A stretch of 64,000 nt of DNA from Serinus canaria (taxonomy: Eukaryota > Chordata > Aves > Passeriformes > Fringillidae). This document shows positions 62,601 to 64,000 of this stretch, piece by piece; the first letter of the stretch is position 1; each line of letters opens with the position of its first letter. The stretch covers positions 52,575,180 through 52,639,179 of the forward strand of contig NC_066314.1 of NCBI RefSeq assembly GCF_022539315.1, in the 5' to 3' direction. The notes below the pieces were generated by a model. The model worked only from the letters and a program-made list of their open reading frames with translations, searched no databases and had not been told where the DNA came from. The position numbers and the translations under genes are program-made.

Positions 62601-64000
62601 GAGACTGCCTATCCTCCAGAGAGTGCCTTCCTGCATTGCATCCATGGGGATGCTTGCTCTAAGGACACAACTAACCCGGCTTTGAGGAGACCTTCAGGTG
62701 TCAGGCACACTAACCATTAGGTCCTTTCCGCATAGCCCAAGGAATACCGTAGTGTTCAGGGTAGTCAGTAATGCTGGCACTGTGCTTTGGAGCTCCCTGG
62801 CTTCCCTGTGCCATGTGCACTGGGATTCTATTTCTTTACCTACACCCACAAAGACTCCTGCATGTAGCTCTAGGAGTCATAGTGTGATCACCAGGAGGGA
62901 GAGGGATCTCTGCTGTCAGACAGGGCATCTCATTTGCCTTAAGCTCTAATGAGAGGAGTTCTGCATACACTAGAGACTGCTCTGTGGCCAGTGTGTACGG
63001 GATTTTACTTCCTCCATGCAAGTTCTTGGAAAATAACTTGTGTGCCCTCATTCTGAGTTCATTTTTTCCTTACCTCTTTTTTCCTTTTTGGGAATGGCTT
63101 TTTAGTTGGCCTGTCTTACAGTAGCAGTTTATTAGCATCTGGGAGAAGTTCTAAAGAAAAAAAAGAAAAAAACCCCAAACATTCCAGGAAGCAAGACTTG
63201 TGTAAGGGATATGAGTTTCATATCTGCTCCCTGACTAGCATTTCAAATCCATCTTAATAACAAAGCAACTGCAGTCTATTTGCATTTTATAAAAACAAAA
63301 TGTGAAATCCTAGCCTAATGCTTTGAAATCAAATCTAACAGCTCACAAATTCCATGTGTCATGCTAATCTGAAGGCTCTGCCTACTATAAAAATTTCTGA
63401 ATCCACAAATGCATTTCATGTTGCCTCTGCCACACTCCAGTGGAAGAAGAGAGGGAGAGGGGAAAATCTTCTCTGCAGCACTGAAAGTAATCAGCCTTAC
63501 AGTAATCAGTCTTAATTGTAAACAAATTTTAATTGTAAAGATGTTTTTAAATGGAAAAGGATAGACTAAAACCTTATGACATCAACAATAGGATTTTCTG
63601 GCCATTGGACTTATAAATTCTGTTGTCTAGTTAAATTAGCCAGTTCATTCCATCTTTCCAATGACAGATTTAACCAATTAACATGACCAATAAACTTTAT
63701 GATGTGTAGATTAGTGTTTCCAAACCGATTAAACAATGTTTAGGAGGTAAGTGCAATTAGGCTACATCTCAGTCCTGACAGTATTTGTAATTACCTTGGA
63801 GCTTCAACCTGAAAGACAGAAGGCCAGATGCTTAGTAAAGCACAGCTGGCAGTAAGATAATTAAGTTACATCACATGATGCTGGCTGCCACTTGGGTTTA
63901 ATCCAGAACCTTAGCTTTATGCTAGGAGAATTACTTTAATTACCCACTGTGACTGGAGAACACATCTCTCACCAGATGCAGGTAAATCACGATATGCACA
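56637..64000. other. Unique AT-rich non-coding DNA
   Basis: About 7.4 kb with no recognisable gene or interspersed repeat. The final 500 bases are AT-rich with several TAATTA- and AATTA-type homeodomain-like words. All open frames are under 95 codons. Confidence 0.55.

Overview
This window looks like nuclear DNA from a bird, most likely a songbird. Most of it is AT-rich single-copy sequence with short, unconvincing reading frames. Its recognisable repeats are CR1 non-LTR fragments and many solo retroviral LTRs, a mix typical of passerine genomes. The species call is inferred from repeat content. I see no convincing host protein-coding gene, tRNA, rRNA or CRISPR array, so I read the window as intergenic or deep-intronic sequence.

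Layout: 1-32.6 kb is mostly unique DNA. It holds an (ATT)n microsatellite at 5.63 kb, a minus-strand solo LTR at 7774-8171 with a 6-bp target duplication, a 15-C run at 12.86 kb, a CR1 3' end at 15.85 kb, a possible 116-bp deleted LTR at 22.09 kb and a weak reversed CR1 piece at 31.6 kb. The interval 32.6-41.8 kb is an LTR cluster with eight LTR copies from two families. Family A (about 650-700 bp, TGTTATGA start, 5-bp duplication in the best copies) has four copies. Family B (about 630 bp, TGTAGTAT-like start, 4-bp duplications) has four copies. One A copy is inserted in another A copy, and another A copy is inserted in a reversed B copy.

The interval 48.8-51.9 kb holds a compact provirus-like element on the minus strand. 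It has two LTRs of about 380 bp, a perfect 6-bp target duplication (aggaaa), a primer-binding site two bases from the 5' LTR, a polypurine tract against the 3' LTR, and an open 423-codon gag-like frame. I see no pol or env. A 28-base oligo(A) tract (element sense) separates a GC-rich, gag-side part from an AT-rich part. A 708-bp solo LTR with a perfect 6-bp duplication (ttttta) lies 1 kb further on, at 52907-53614.

The rest, to 64 kb, is unique AT-rich DNA, except for a near-perfect 54-bp-arm palindrome with a 3-base loop at 56526-56636. That palindrome and the gag-only element are the two things most worth following up. There is no operon-like gene cooperation here; the structure is a history of retroelement insertion into gene-poor DNA. 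All alignments and counts were made by eye.
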